64,000 bases of DNA from positions 1,116,001 to 1,180,000 of the forward strand of contig NZ_CP050134.2 in the NCBI RefSeq assembly GCF_011612265.2, written 5' to 3'. Below the pieces are notes generated by a model. That model worked only from the letters and a program-made list of their open reading frames with translations. It was not told where the DNA came from and made no database searches. This DNA comes from Corynebacterium matruchotii (GTDB taxonomy: Bacteria; Actinomycetota; Actinomycetes; Mycobacteriales; Mycobacteriaceae). The position numbers and the translations under genes were made by a program. This document shows positions 28,301 through 35,901 of the stretch, one piece after another (the stretch's first letter is position 1; every line of letters starts with the position of its first letter).

Positions 28301-29758
28301 GAGCGGCTGGCCCTGGTGAATGATGTCATCGAGTTCCGACAGCATGCCGGGCCGGAGCTGTAGCGGCAAAACTTCCCGGCTGGCGCGCATGTTGAGCAGC
28401 CGGTTACGGAGCGACAGGTCGAGCAGTTCCCGCTGCCAGGCGGCGATCCGGGCCGGTACGTTTTGCGGTCGTGCTTGTCGACGCCCGGGTCCGGCGGGAA
28501 TGCTGCCGGTTGGTGGATTATGCGATTCCATGTTGGCGAGAGTACGAGGAAGAGTGCTTGTCATGCCGCCGGCAATGCGGATGGCACTCACATTCATGTT
28601 GTCCGATTGTAGGTCGGTGGGGAGGGCGAACTCGTCTGATAATGATGATGGCACTTTCCGCATGGTGCCGGTGGCCGGGTATGCCGGGAATTCACCGGTG
28701 CCGGCGGTGGGGTTCGGCAGGGGACGCATCCCATCCAGTCGGGCATCGTGCACACTGACTAGCCCCAAACCGGGGTGCTGTTGGAGGGTATTTTTGGCCT
28801 CCATAACCGCATCGTGGAAGGTTGCGTTCGGGGTGGTCATTAACACCGTTTCAATGGGAACCAATTCGCCCGATTGAATATAGTTTCGAATGGTTACCGA
28901 GTTATAGATGACGGGGTGTGCGAGGGGCTTCTTGCTGGCTAATAGCCCTGCTAGGGCATGCCCATGGATGATAACGATCACCGGATGCAGGCCAACCTGT
29001 TCCAGTAGGGCTGCGTACGTTATTGCCAGGTCAATGCAGGTGCCATTGCGGTTGTGAAGCACCTGGGTGCTGGTTCGAACTCGTTGGCCGGTATGTTCGA
29101 ATGATGCGGGTGGCTCAGAATATATTAAGTTCCGGTCTTGGAGGGCCTGAAATGCCGCGGCGGCGATCTCTAGGGCACGTTCGCTGCCGGCCTGGTAGCC
29201 ATTGAGGGCGGTAGAGCCTGTTGCCGCACCTAGAATCTCTGCTGTGTCTCGTTTGAGGGGTTCGATAACCTCAGAATTGGGCTGCACAAAAGCTGCTAAG
29301 GATTGGTAGTAGGCGGGGGCATTAAACCATTCGTTTGGCGCTAAAATCCGCAGTTTGGCGGTTTTTGTGCGGGTTTGTCCGCCCACCGTCACGCTGATGG
29401 TGAGATCGCCGAAGGTGGATTCGTCGTGGTATTGCAGTAGCGTGGGGTTGATGCGGGTCTGCGCGGAAACGTCATTGACGAGGGTTTTTGACGTGAGTTT
29501 CTCTAGCCGCGGTATGGGTGCGGTCAGCGGGGTGAAGAGGTCATGCCCGTTATATTTAGCAGAAATGTTAATGGTATTTTTATCTTTGAGGACGGCCAGG
29601 AGCGCCGGCGTGGAGGCGTCGATAGTAACCTCCACATAATGGACCAGGGGAATCTTATTATGTGCTAACGCAAAATTCGTGGCATGGAGGTAATACACCT
29701 GAATAACAAAACCCGGGAAATCAAAGGATACGTGTTCATACAGTGATTCATGATGCAT
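22319..29758 (-). CDS. Giant helicase-nuclease: transglutaminase-like/DUF4011/SF1 helicase/MTES REase/DUF3320/DEDDh/TerB/BRCT
   Basis: About 2479 residues from ATG 29758 (GGAG nine bases upstream; TAAGAT at 29802-29807 would be the -10, giving a short leader; ATG 29800 is the alternative). Order: beta-rich N-terminus (1-~150); transglutaminase-like domain with NGTCIDLA (C~241), GHALAG (H~267) and an Asp near 338; DUF4011 WQRELLDLSLRNRLLNMR (~440); SF1/Upf1-like helicase with GPPGTGKS (~745), FDEASQ (~1370) and RLNVAITRARR (~1610); MTES_1575-type restriction nuclease (~1690-1785, LLDGPKWYHLPTVSDRD); coiled coil; DUF3320 (~1880-1980); DEDDh exonuclease VVDVETTGF with HSALSDARATG (~2085-2250); TerB-like (~2290-2385); BRCT (~2400-2478). 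Likely DNA-acting and possibly antiviral; that role is inference. It splits dxs from rnd. Confidence 0.85.
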   Translation of the reverse strand: MHHESLYEHVSFDFPGFVIQVYYLHATNFALAHNKIPLVHYVEVTIDASTPALLAVLKDKNTINISAKYNGHDLFTPLTAPIPRLEKLTSKTLVNDVSAQTRINPTLLQYHDESTFGDLTISVTVGGQTRTKTAKLRILAPNEWFNAPAYYQSLAAFVQPNSEVIEPLKRDTAEILGAATGSTALNGYQAGSERALEIAAAAFQALQDRNLIYSEPPASFEHTGQRVRTSTQVLHNRNGTCIDLAITYAALLEQVGLHPVIVIIHGHALAGLLASKKPLAHPVIYNSVTIRNYIQSGELVPIETVLMTTPNATFHDAVMEAKNTLQQHPGLGLVSVHDARLDGMRPLPNPTAGTGEFPAYPATGTMRKVPSSLSDEFALPTDLQSDNMNVSAIRIAGGMTSTLPRTLANMESHNPPTGSIPAGPGRRQARPQNVPARIAAWQRELLDLSLRNRLLNMRASREVLPLQLRPGMLSELDDIIHQGQPLTVFAHNDVTENRRLQGIQSVKELSADYLLTALTDMSRVYADITQQQYKSYFNNLRRTVRTLKEETGSANLYLTLGGLVYERNDRVVEAPLFLIPITLLATRGNDHVHIKVDSTHEASPNYCLVEWLKQAHNLDIPALSTPRFDESGLDISYTVAEISRQLLAANLPFTVTETANIIIAKFSTYGMWKDIHSHWAEFLSSPIFRHIALQSGESFIEPAPLDNSDIRDIDVSEETLALPIPADGAQLKAIVAAGQGRSFVLEGPPGTGKSQTITNMIAHCLDLGKTVLFVAEKQAALDVVKTRLNSVGLGPFVLDLHGEDQNPTSIRHQLKSTIDAEIEYDLQSFAALQANLKARLQPFLEYPEAIHAKNALDHSLWSATSLLSNLNDVIAAPVPVSFVKNPTDSLEYIEDVVYNAAAYAQGLDAKHVALWQLLGPSASLTTDEAFTDAWEQVTEAYTILRKHRDIISSVIDLPILEVEEAVTAIGSIPKRDHIPPTLRESAAKAEPHIAAVEMEAQQLLNQAEGLLEIFSPAFLSNGDIDALLAEANAVNKGFLGRKKRLAGFAAAVKAASPDPHNAVIDVTGEHAPEQLIPVLRSIPLLRTSAEELKAKLKESEWTDGLSTLSPFMPELVNQLNMRKQQIQFQLAAAQRWPELIDADEAELKELPHYISVIGDAWTAWLDCLGTTPEQEKSFMYLYNSNHLDVLLLEYPRWQASLKAGGFTALRTIARFNAYAQVLKDAGFDDLVEQLLRHKIGLSDVNTALLRGVAEASIKERIETFQLDGFRPDIKADQLTKLQSAMQRIHDEARLALPARLLQRRPYKPGRITGSVAKLRRLLDAKRSARSFRSLLEEFPREITTVAPCFMVNPASLATFVAPGSVHFDVVIFDEASQVTVDQAMGALGRGTSAVIVGDSKQMPPTRIGKTILDSPNDNELVGDDDMADVEDLESILTEAVESGLPQLWLTWHYRSQDESLIAFSNERYYEGKLASLPSPGGHVAAGVSLKRVDGQFNRQPGRLHRTNEVEAHAIVAEISERLNNPITAQESLGVVTFNTQQRNLILDLLEASDDPLIHQKLHQETDALFVKNLENVQGDERDTILFSVAFSKQPSGGPLPLNFGPITRTGGEKRLNVAITRARRSVVMFASFDAVDIDLSRTKSQGMADLRGYMLAATAVDSLTTTLTTAGAPASDDTHGEQLALPQVTQKTINQNHVRDDVAQRLRDRGWVVETDYGMSSFTLDLVIRPQDDDRWHVGVLLDGPKWYHLPTVSDRDLVPELLKPIMQWASVTRVWLPEWAINPDGVVDKLENELAAAQKELAARDARFQHQLEEIKNRLDQQREAATEQLNEEAKPELAVEPLELEAPTTPPATAAGATAQAGNKGISKITGYSPVKLPKLGERDELEKRLSSARRAELGSIIEDAVNAAGPISLNDLRVLIIKGFNRSRGSKHINGRILGLIPKDLRHKEGRSNTEFVWPRGVVPHEWRGVRASQGKRTANQISLWEVRNAMAQLDFIEEIPADPSEPELDRVIRATMTVFGLKQKSSSVTAHFTEALKLLKTQNKPQPISVSSTTPTQLPVALDVRNSKVGQITSQYHPGTYAVVDVETTGFSTADRIVELAIVVLDDDGENLYEWSTLINPMRDISNGAIHGITAKDVAVAPTFDQVADDVAALLEGKIFVAHNAIFDVRMLKSEFDRVGLKMAGLADGHIDTLRLAQNSLPISSRSLDSCLAFMGITNEQAHSALSDARATGRLLTRFLLDELPNSAQSVSVTGDAMQPSREVYPLGTETMERGNSYMNDDWLSAAIDEMPSSGNVDTDSYLELLDFAMLDFELSVHERRELTAHARNLGMSQADADRVHMQYIRQLVRVVMSDGVVTQQERDGLWLAADTLGISREVVEEILNTGSTGDDATQVSTLTLQPGDRVAFTGTRAGEDAAVAAGLIVGGVTKATVVLVAADPDSMSGKAKKARQYHIPIITEHRFNQLVADLMRIE

Positions 29759-29801
29759 GTGAGTAAGCTCCAAGCTAAACCGAAGATAAACATTCAGCAT
29801 T

Positions 29802-29807
29802 ATCTTA
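29802..29807 (-). promoter_or_regulatory. Candidate -10 element of the giant gene
   Basis: TAAGAT on the minus strand fits the actinobacterial TANNNT box and would start transcription near 29795, about 37 bases before the ATG at 29758 and its GGAG site. No clear -35 was assigned. Confidence 0.4.
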
Positions 29808-29927
29808 AAGGAAGATAGGAGCTTTAAAAGAGTCGCCCAGCGGTAGCTGAATTTCTGCCTCAGGTTAAGCAGGCAAAAAGTATGAAGCCGGGCGAGCTTC
29901 AGAACCCCTCATTATGAGGTAGCGGGA

Positions 29928-31145
29928 CTACGGCAATAGGATAGAAGTAAAAATCGGCAGGCATAATTTTTGCTGCCACGGCCGAACCTGTAACCTTCGC
30001 AATAATTCCAGCAATTCCGTGGCGTCCGTCACCTCTTTGAGTTCCTGGCTGCGCCACACGATTTCGTTCGTATCGGATGACTGGATCATATTTTCCACCG
30101 GAATACCCACCTGGGCAGCAACGTGCGCCAACTCTTCCCGCACCATCGTTAACGTCGGGAACGACTCCGGGTAATACCGTGACCACGTGTATCGAGATGG
30201 TGGCTTGTCGCGGTAGGTTGGTATCGGAAACGGCTCCGGCCACCGCTCCCGCGAGGTGCGCAACGCTTTATCCACCTGGTTTGCCCAATAGCGAGCTTTG
30301 CGACGCAGTCTCGGCGGGTAGCCCGTGGTTTTCATGACCTTCGGCACGGTTGTCGGCAACTCCGTGGCTAACGCCACCAATGTTTTGTCCGGCAGCAGCC
30401 GCGAAACCGCCGTGTCCGAGGCCTGGGCCAACTTTTCCCGCACCTGCCATAACCAGCGCGCCACCTGAAGCTGCTTGCTGGTTCGTAATCTGCGTACCCC
30501 CTTGAGGTCCTCCCAGGATTTCGGGGTGGGGGAGTAGCCCCTATAGACCCGGGTTAAATAGTCGCATTCCTCCGCCACCCATTCGTCTTTCGGAGATTGT
30601 TGTGTGAGCTCGCTGCGCATGGCGTCGGCAAGCGGCAATAAATATTCCACATCTAATGCCGCATAGTCTAACCACTCGGACGGTATCGGCCGCCGGGACC
30701 AATCCTCCCCGCCGTGATTCTTCCGCAACCGCACCCCAAGGTAATGCTCCACCATTGCCGCCAAATTCACCCGGTGAAACCCTAAAAACCGGCCGGCTAA
30801 CTCGGTGTCGAAAAGCTGCGCTGGTCGCAGCCGTAACTGTTCCAGGTATGGCAAATCCGACGTCGCGGCATGCACCACCCAGCCGGTGTCGGTCAAAACT
30901 CTACCCATGAAATCCGTGGTGGCCTGGGGGTCGGATTCCACATCTATGAGCATCGTGCCCGCACCGGCCCGCCGAATCTGAAGCAAACACACCCGGTTGT
31001 GATACCGAAACCCGGATACCCGCTCGGTGTCAACTGCGCACCAACCCGTGCCCTGCGCCAACCGGTCGGCAGCCTGCCTGATCGCCGCGGCGCCGGCAAT
31101 AAGCTGTGGTGTGCCCTCCGGCGGTGCGGTCACGAATTCAGACAT
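29928..31145 (-). CDS. rnd: Ribonuclease D
   Basis: 405 residues from ATG 31145. DEDDy 3'-5' exoribonuclease: CAVDTERVSGFRY (Exo I, D-x-E), VHAATSDLPYLEQL (Exo II), and LDYAALDVEYLLPL (Exo III, Y-x3-D), followed by an HRDC domain (~215-290: LRTSKQLQVARWLWQVRE). Trims structured RNA 3' ends such as tRNA precursors. Starts inside the DUF3000 stop (8-base overlap ATGTCTGA), so the two are one operon. Confidence 0.92.
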   Translation of the reverse strand: MSEFVTAPPEGTPQLIAGAAAIRQAADRLAQGTGWCAVDTERVSGFRYHNRVCLLQIRRAGAGTMLIDVESDPQATTDFMGRVLTDTGWVVHAATSDLPYLEQLRLRPAQLFDTELAGRFLGFHRVNLAAMVEHYLGVRLRKNHGGEDWSRRPIPSEWLDYAALDVEYLLPLADAMRSELTQQSPKDEWVAEECDYLTRVYRGYSPTPKSWEDLKGVRRLRTSKQLQVARWLWQVREKLAQASDTAVSRLLPDKTLVALATELPTTVPKVMKTTGYPPRLRRKARYWANQVDKALRTSRERWPEPFPIPTYRDKPPSRYTWSRYYPESFPTLTMVREELAHVAAQVGIPVENMIQSSDTNEIVWRSQELKEVTDATELLELLRRLQVRPWQQKLCLPIFTSILLP

Positions 31146-31839
31146 TAACGCCATTATTCAGCGCGGTCACGCCCTCCGGCGGTAACCCAGCCACATGCGC
31201 AAGTACTTTCGAAAACGCCACCACGTGGGGTGCCAACTCTACCGATGCCGCCGTCCACGAGGCCCGCATCTTAATCTGATAAGCGCTTGGTGGGCCGGTA
31301 ATCTCCCCGAACCTAACCGACGCAGTAGACGTCACCGTACCCCCCAGATTCGAATACTCGGCGCCGCCTTCGCTCAAACCTTCGGTCAACCAATCCCAGG
31401 CAACCTCCGGCAATAACGGATCTCCAGCCAGTGAATGATCCATATCCGCCTGAATATAAGCTACTAACCGTAATGGGCCTTCCCACACATCATCCGCACC
31501 CGGATCGTGCAATAAAATAAGTCGACCGAAGGCGTCACCTTCGGCGTCGGTACTCATCGGCTTGATGCTTTCCGGTCGGGTAACCTCCAAACCAATGGCA
31601 TGGCTAAACGGCGCTAACCGTTGCGGTGGTCGAATAATTCCTAACGTAATCTCTGGTCGTAACACAGCTTCATGCATAGACGCCATTGCGCGGGAAAAAT
31701 CCACTGGGGTATCGGTGTCCGTAACCGGAGATTTCTTGGGAGATGTAGGGGTGTTAGTCACACCCGCCAAATTAGCGAAAGATTTCGCCAAAAGCACAGC
31801 GCCACGCCGTTGCAGCAGGCCCAGGCGAACCCCGACCAT
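31138..31839 (-). CDS. DUF3000 family protein
   Basis: 233 residues from ATG 31839; TATAAC ends six bases before that ATG, so a leaderless start is plausible. GTG 31761 (207 residues) is the other candidate and is nearer to homologue length, but has no good ribosome site. Core motifs: FSRAMASMHEAVLRPEITLG, RPPQRLAPFSHAIGLEV and VAWDWLTEGL. Actinobacterial protein of unknown function, next to rnd as in mycobacteria. Divergent from hemQ. Confidence 0.85.
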   Translation of the reverse strand: MVGVRLGLLQRRGAVLLAKSFANLAGVTNTPTSPKKSPVTDTDTPVDFSRAMASMHEAVLRPEITLGIIRPPQRLAPFSHAIGLEVTRPESIKPMSTDAEGDAFGRLILLHDPGADDVWEGPLRLVAYIQADMDHSLAGDPLLPEVAWDWLTEGLSEGGAEYSNLGGTVTSTASVRFGEITGPPSAYQIKMRASWTAASVELAPHVVAFSKVLAHVAGLPPEGVTALNNGVNV

Positions 31840-31994
31840 GGAACTGTTATAGGCCTGTTACCTGCTTGTTATCGGTTAGTTACCAAACTTGCTATTTGTC
31901 AACCACACACAAGGGGTAAACTCGCAACGGATGCCCCACCAAACGGTGGAAGCAAAACATAAACCAAAGATTATGGGAAGGAACCCACCCCCAC

Positions 31995-32699
31995 ATGGTC
32001 AACAAAATCGACTACGAAAAACTCAACAACGTTCAGTGCTACTGCCAGTGGGCCACCTTCAAAGCCATCCCCGGCGCGCTCGGCACCGACCGGGCTCAAG
32101 CCATTACCCAAGCCCAAGAATTCTTCGCCGCACTCGAAGCCGAAGGCAACGTTACCGTCCGCGGCATCTACGATATTACCGGTGGCCGCGCCGAAGCCGA
32201 CTTCATGTTCTGGTGGCATGCCGAAGAATTTTCCGACATCAAAGACGCCTACAACCGTTTCCGCCGCGACCTTATCCTCGGCCAATCCTCCGAAGTGTTC
32301 TGGCTTGGCAACGGCCTTCACCGGCCCAGCGAATTCAATAAGAGTCACCTTCCCAGCTTCATCATGGGTGAAGAACCCGGCGACTGGATTGCCGTCTACC
32401 CCTTCGTCCGGTCCTACGACTGGTACGTCATGGACCCGGCCGAACGCCGTCGCATCCTCGCCGAACACGGCCGTACCGCCCGCCCCTTCCCCGACGTCCG
32501 GGCCAACACCGTCGAGGCCTTCGCGTTGGGCGACTACGAATGGATGCTCGCCTTCGAAGCCAAGGAACTCCAACGCATCGTCGACCTTATGCACCAAATG
32601 CGCTACACTGATGCGCGGTTGCACGTGCGTAAGGAAATCCCCTTCTTTACCGGCCACCGGGTCACCGACGTTGCCGACCTCATCAAGGTCCTGCCCTAA
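31995..32699 (+). CDS. hemQ: Coproheme decarboxylase (chlorite dismutase-like)
   Basis: 234 residues. Converts coproheme III to haem b with two peroxide-driven decarboxylations, the last step of the coproporphyrin-dependent haem pathway of actinobacteria. Distal His118, catalytic Tyr135 (AVYPFVRSYDWY) and proximal His158 (LAEHGR) fall at the numbering recalled for the Corynebacterium enzyme. Start ATG 31995 has AAGGA 12 bases upstream; TAAACT near 31916 may be the -10. Its stop overlaps the msrB stop by 4 bases (convergent). Confidence 0.93.
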   Translation: MVNKIDYEKLNNVQCYCQWATFKAIPGALGTDRAQAITQAQEFFAALEAEGNVTVRGIYDITGGRAEADFMFWWHAEEFSDIKDAYNRFRRDLILGQSSEVFWLGNGLHRPSEFNKSHLPSFIMGEEPGDWIAVYPFVRSYDWYVMDPAERRRILAEHGRTARPFPDVRANTVEAFALGDYEWMLAFEAKELQRIVDLMHQMRYTDARLHVRKEIPFFTGHRVTDVADLIKVLP

Positions 32700-33112
32700 T
32701 CCTCGGTTACCTGCTGCGGCACCAGCCGCAGGCTGATCGAATTAATGCAATACCGCAAGTCGGTGGGGGTGTCATAGCCCTCACCGGCAAACACATGCCC
32801 TAAATGTGATCCGCAGTTCGCGCACACCACCTCGGTGCGCACCATCCCATGCGACCGATCCTCCCGCTCAATCACCCGGTCGCCGGCCAGCGGCGAGAAA
32901 AATGACGGCCAACCACAGTGGGAGTCAAACTTCTCTGTCGACCGGAATAATTCCGTCCCGCACGCCCGACATGAATACACCCCCTGCGTTTTCGTGTCCA
33001 CATATTCCCCCACATGCGGCGCTTCCGTACCCGCCTGCCGTAACACCCGATACTCCTCGGAACTGAGGCGTTCCCGCCACTGTGCATCGGTGAAAAGTTG
33101 AAAATCCGTCAT
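32696..33112 (-). CDS. msrB: Peptide-methionine (R)-S-oxide reductase
   Basis: 138 residues from ATG 33112. It reduces methionine-R-sulfoxide in proteins. Two zinc-binding CxxC pairs (CRACG; CANCG), HCGWPSFF and the catalytic Cys in RYCINSISL are all present. The reading frame is open further upstream, but MTDFQLFTDAQWRERL is the family start. Same strand as, and 29 bases downstream of, aftC; the order hemQ-msrB-aftC is the one recalled from mycobacteria. Confidence 0.93.
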   Translation of the reverse strand: MTDFQLFTDAQWRERLSSEEYRVLRQAGTEAPHVGEYVDTKTQGVYSCRACGTELFRSTEKFDSHCGWPSFFSPLAGDRVIEREDRSHGMVRTEVVCANCGSHLGHVFAGEGYDTPTDLRYCINSISLRLVPQQVTED

Positions 33113-33141
33113 ATCAAGCGGTAACAACCATTCGGGGCGGA

Positions 33142-34416
33142 TTATTCCCCGCCGGGCGGGCGTCGAAAAGCCTGAAATCCAAACATGGCTGTGGCCACCA
33201 CCACGCACAACCAGCCCACGGTGGGTAAAAACGTGTCCAACCACTGGCCATACACCGGCCATCGGGCGAACTCCCACTCCAACGGCGATAAACATAGCAC
33301 CATGCCTATCGCACCCGCGGCCGAATGCATCGGGGATCGCCGCAGCACCACCGTCGCCACCAGCGGAAACAGCATCATCGAGTAATACATTTGCCCCAGC
33401 GATGACAACAGAAACGCCCCAGACAGTAACAGCCCCGACGTTGCGCACGCCCACAGCAACGGGTCGCTGTGCCGCAACCGCAGCAAAAACCACACGCCCG
33501 CAACAACCACCGCGGCCAACACCAGGAACAACACCGTCCCCACCCAGCCCGGCAGCCCAAAATACGTCACCAACCCGGGCAGCGAACTATTCGCATAATC
33601 CCGCACCTGCTTGAGATACGGCATTGTTCGGGACACGTACTCGCCGGCACCCGGCACCACCAACCACGCCACCGCATTAAGAGCGGCCGGCAACCCCACA
33701 CCCGCCAGCATTGTCCGCCACTGAAACTTCACCAACGGCAAAACCAGCAGTGGCAAAAACACCGGCTTAATCACGATCGCCAACCCAAGAATCACCCCCG
33801 CCCACCACTGGCGGCCCCCCAGCAGCGCCCACAAAAACCCCACCAACGCCAATAATAAAACCCCATTAATATTGGCGAAAATCAGCGTGTTCTGCACCGC
33901 CTCCGTCACGAACGCCACCGCAACAACCAGCGGAAACCCCCAGCCGCGCAGCCGAAACCCAAACATGCGCATTAAAATCGCCATCGCCGCAATGATCGCC
34001 GCAGCATTGCCGCAAATAAACACCATCCGGGCCACCGCCACATGCTCCACCAACGCCAGGGGGGACAAAATCATGGTCGCGCCCGGGTTATAGAGATAGT
34101 GCGGGTCCACGAACGAATAATTTTCGCTATACACCGGGATGCCGTCCCAAAACCGCCGCAGCGCCAAAAACACCGTGGTGTAGTCGTCGGTGATGTGGCC
34201 ATTCGCGGCCAGCACGCACACCCGATGTGCAACGATGAGCGCCGCAATGGGCCATAAAATAAGCCGAAATATAGCATCATGCCGAGATGGTGGCACATGT
34301 GATGCGACCGGCCATTCACTGGGGGAGGAGGCAGGCTGGGCGGGTTTTTGGGTGGGCTCGGCCCAGGCTGCCCAGGCGGATTGAACAGCGGCGAGGCGGG
34401 GGAATCGTGAGGCCAT
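33142..34416 (-). CDS. aftC: Arabinofuranosyltransferase, GT87 (DUF2029), AftC-like
   Basis: 424 residues from ATG 34416; GTG 34431 is possible, and TAGAAT just upstream of it suggests a very short leader. A GT-C-type enzyme with about ten helices: HITDDYTTVFLALRRFWDG gives the acidic catalytic loop after helix 1 (conserved DD), then PHYLYNPGATMILSP, IFANINGVLLLALVGFLWA and GLAIVIKPVFLPLLVLP. AftC adds alpha-1,3 arabinofuranose branches to arabinogalactan and lipoarabinomannan from decaprenyl-phospho-arabinose. The assignment rests on family plus position next to msrB and hemQ, as for mycobacterial aftC. Confidence 0.82.
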   Translation of the reverse strand: MASRFPRLAAVQSAWAAWAEPTQKPAQPASSPSEWPVASHVPPSRHDAIFRLILWPIAALIVAHRVCVLAANGHITDDYTTVFLALRRFWDGIPVYSENYSFVDPHYLYNPGATMILSPLALVEHVAVARMVFICGNAAAIIAAMAILMRMFGFRLRGWGFPLVVAVAFVTEAVQNTLIFANINGVLLLALVGFLWALLGGRQWWAGVILGLAIVIKPVFLPLLVLPLVKFQWRTMLAGVGLPAALNAVAWLVVPGAGEYVSRTMPYLKQVRDYANSSLPGLVTYFGLPGWVGTVLFLVLAAVVVAGVWFLLRLRHSDPLLWACATSGLLLSGAFLLSSLGQMYYSMMLFPLVATVVLRRSPMHSAAGAIGMVLCLSPLEWEFARWPVYGQWLDTFLPTVGWLCVVVATAMFGFQAFRRPPGGE

Positions 34417-34546
34417 GGGTGTATATCTCACATTCTATTGGGAGAATTTAATTAGTTATACCGTAGCGCAGGCCGGAAACAGGTGACGGCCATGGGTGAC
34501 AAATCACCCAATAAACCCAAAAATTTTGGGGGTAAAATCCTTAAGT

Positions 34547-35116
34547 ATGCGGACGATGCGGCCCCGGCATATCGGGGGATTATTGGTGCTTTTCCTTCTC
34601 GGCATGACTGCGATGCGGCTTGCCGCCAGTTATGTGTCGCTGGTGTCCGGCGGCGCAGAAATTCTCGACCTTAATTTCGGCAACGAAGCCACCTACATCC
34701 ACAACACCCTCTTTGCGCTGGGCGGTTCCGGCAGAGATGCCTACCTGCACGTCTATTTGCTTATCGACGCCTGCTACGCGGTCATATATGCGGTGTTTTA
34801 TGCCTGCACTATGGCGTTTTTCCTCCGGCGGATCGCGCCGGAACGATGGGAATGGAAACGTGTTCGCTGGGTGATACTGCTCCCCATGGTGGCGGCCGCC
34901 TGCGATTGGTGGGAAAACATATCCTTTGCCCGCATGATCCTCCAATTCCCCACCCCCGCGAGCCAGCTGCTGGTCACCAGCGCCACAATAGCAACAATGA
35001 CGAAATTCATCCTCGTGTACCTATCGCTGCTGCTGGTGCTGGGGTTAGCTGCGGGCTGGATAGTCCTGCGGCTTCGGGCAAGGCGCCGCCAACAACTCAA
35101 AACCCCGACCGGTTAG
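34547..35116 (+). CDS. Uncharacterised four-TM membrane protein
   Basis: 189 residues from ATG 34547; the -10-like TAAAAT (34533-34538) ends eight bases before it, so the mRNA is probably leaderless. GTG 34496 would add 17 residues. Helices near 10-30, 75-100, 115-130 and 150-175; AACDWWENISFARMILQFP between helices 3 and 4 is a distinctive, probably conserved loop; basic C-terminus RLRARRRQQ. I do not recognise a named family. Divergent from aftC. Confidence 0.6.
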   Translation: MRTMRPRHIGGLLVLFLLGMTAMRLAASYVSLVSGGAEILDLNFGNEATYIHNTLFALGGSGRDAYLHVYLLIDACYAVIYAVFYACTMAFFLRRIAPERWEWKRVRWVILLPMVAAACDWWENISFARMILQFPTPASQLLVTSATIATMTKFILVYLSLLLVLGLAAGWIVLRLRARRRQQLKTPTG

Positions 35117-35134
35117 GGTATCGATCGGGGTGGG

Positions 35135-35209
35135 TGGTGGTCCTAGCTGGGATCGAACCAGCGACCTTTCCGGTGTGAACGGAACGCTCTTCCACTGAGC
35201 CATAGGACC
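35135..35209 (-). tRNA. tRNA-Val (CAC)
   Basis: Minus-strand cloverleaf: acceptor GGTCCTA/TAGGACC, anticodon stem TTCCG/CGGAA with loop TTCACAC giving anticodon CAC, T-arm GGTTCGATCC. The CCA end appears to be encoded (35137-35135). Reads GUG codons. Confidence 0.93.
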
Positions 35210-35464
35210 AAAATACGGAACAAACATGCAGTGCTTGTCACCGCAACTAACCTAGCATGAGTTATCGCCAGTCACCTAATGGGGTGGTAGAACAGCACTT
35301 TTACCTTGGGTTGATTGGTGAGGCGGCGCGCCGGGTTGCAGGTGGTGGGCAGTTGCTGGGAAGACAGTGGGGCAGCTGTAGGTGATTCGGTTGCTTACAT
35401 GCAGATTTGTGTTTGTGGGGTGGGAGCGGCTAATGTTTTTTCTCGCACCACGAAAGTGGCGTGT

Positions 35465-35537
35465 GCGGATGTAGCGCAGTTGGTAGCGCATCACCTTGCC
35501 AAGGTGAGGGTCGCGAGTTCGAGTCTCGTCATCCGCT
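35465..35537 (+). tRNA. tRNA-Gly (GCC), copy 1
   Basis: Acceptor GCGGATG/CATCCGC, anticodon loop TTGCCAA, T-loop GTTCGAGTC, discriminator T as usual for tRNA-Gly. Identical to copies 2 and 3. CCA not encoded. Confidence 0.95.
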
Positions 35538-35541
35538 CTCG

Positions 35542-35613
35542 GCGCGTTTAGCTCAGCGGGAGAGCGCTTCCCTGACACGGAAGAGGTCACTGGTTCAATC
35601 CCAGTATCGCGCA
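35542..35613 (+). tRNA. tRNA-Val (GAC), copy 1
   Basis: Anticodon stem CTTCC/GGAAG with loop CTGACAC giving GAC; acceptor GCGCGTT/ATCGCGC with one T-T mismatch at the sixth pair; T-loop GGTTCAATCCC. CCA not encoded. Four bases after tRNA-Gly 1. Confidence 0.93.
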
Positions 35614-35617
35614 CTGT

Positions 35618-35690
35618 GCGGATGTAGCGCAGTTGGTAGCGCATCACCTTGCCAAGGTGAGGGTCGCGAGTTCGAGTCTCGTCATCCGCT
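35618..35690 (+). tRNA. tRNA-Gly (GCC), copy 2
   Basis: Sequence identical to copy 1, four bases (ctgt) after tRNA-Val copy 1. Confidence 0.95.
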
Positions 35691-35738
35691 CTGGTATTAC
35701 ATTTGGTACCTTAAATGTAAGCGGGTTTCCCGTTTTAA

Positions 35739-35809
35739 GGTGGAATGGCCGAGTGGTGAGGCAACGGTCTGCAAAACCGTGTACACGGGTTCAATTCCCG
35801 TTTCCACCT
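35739..35809 (+). tRNA. tRNA-Cys (GCA)
   Basis: Acceptor GGTGGAA/TTCCACC, anticodon stem ACGGT/ACCGT with loop CTGCAAA giving GCA, discriminator T, T-loop GGTTCAATTCC. The only Cys tRNA in the window. Confidence 0.95.
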
Positions 35810-35825
35810 CTAGTAAAAAAATATT

Positions 35826-35897
35826 GCGCGTTTAGCTCAGCGGGAGAGCGCTTCCCTGACACGGAAGAGGTCACTGGTTCAATCCCAGTATCGCGCA
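35826..35897 (+). tRNA. tRNA-Val (GAC), copy 2
   Basis: Identical to copy 1, including the T-T acceptor mismatch. Part of a duplicated Val-Gly block. Confidence 0.93.
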
Positions 35898-35901
35898 CTG
35901 T

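Larger units (their letters stand above)
35542..35692 (+). repeat. 151-base direct repeat (Val-Gly tRNA block), second copy 35826-35976
   Basis: Val(GAC)-ctgt-Gly(GCC)-ct at 35542-35692 is repeated base for base at 35826-35976, with tRNA-Cys between the copies. This is a recent segmental duplication or gene conversion. Confidence 0.85.

Noticed and set aside
29810..29927. Possible terminator between rnd and the giant gene
   Set aside because: Only short, imperfect stems (for example CCTCATTATGAGG) without a U-run were seen.
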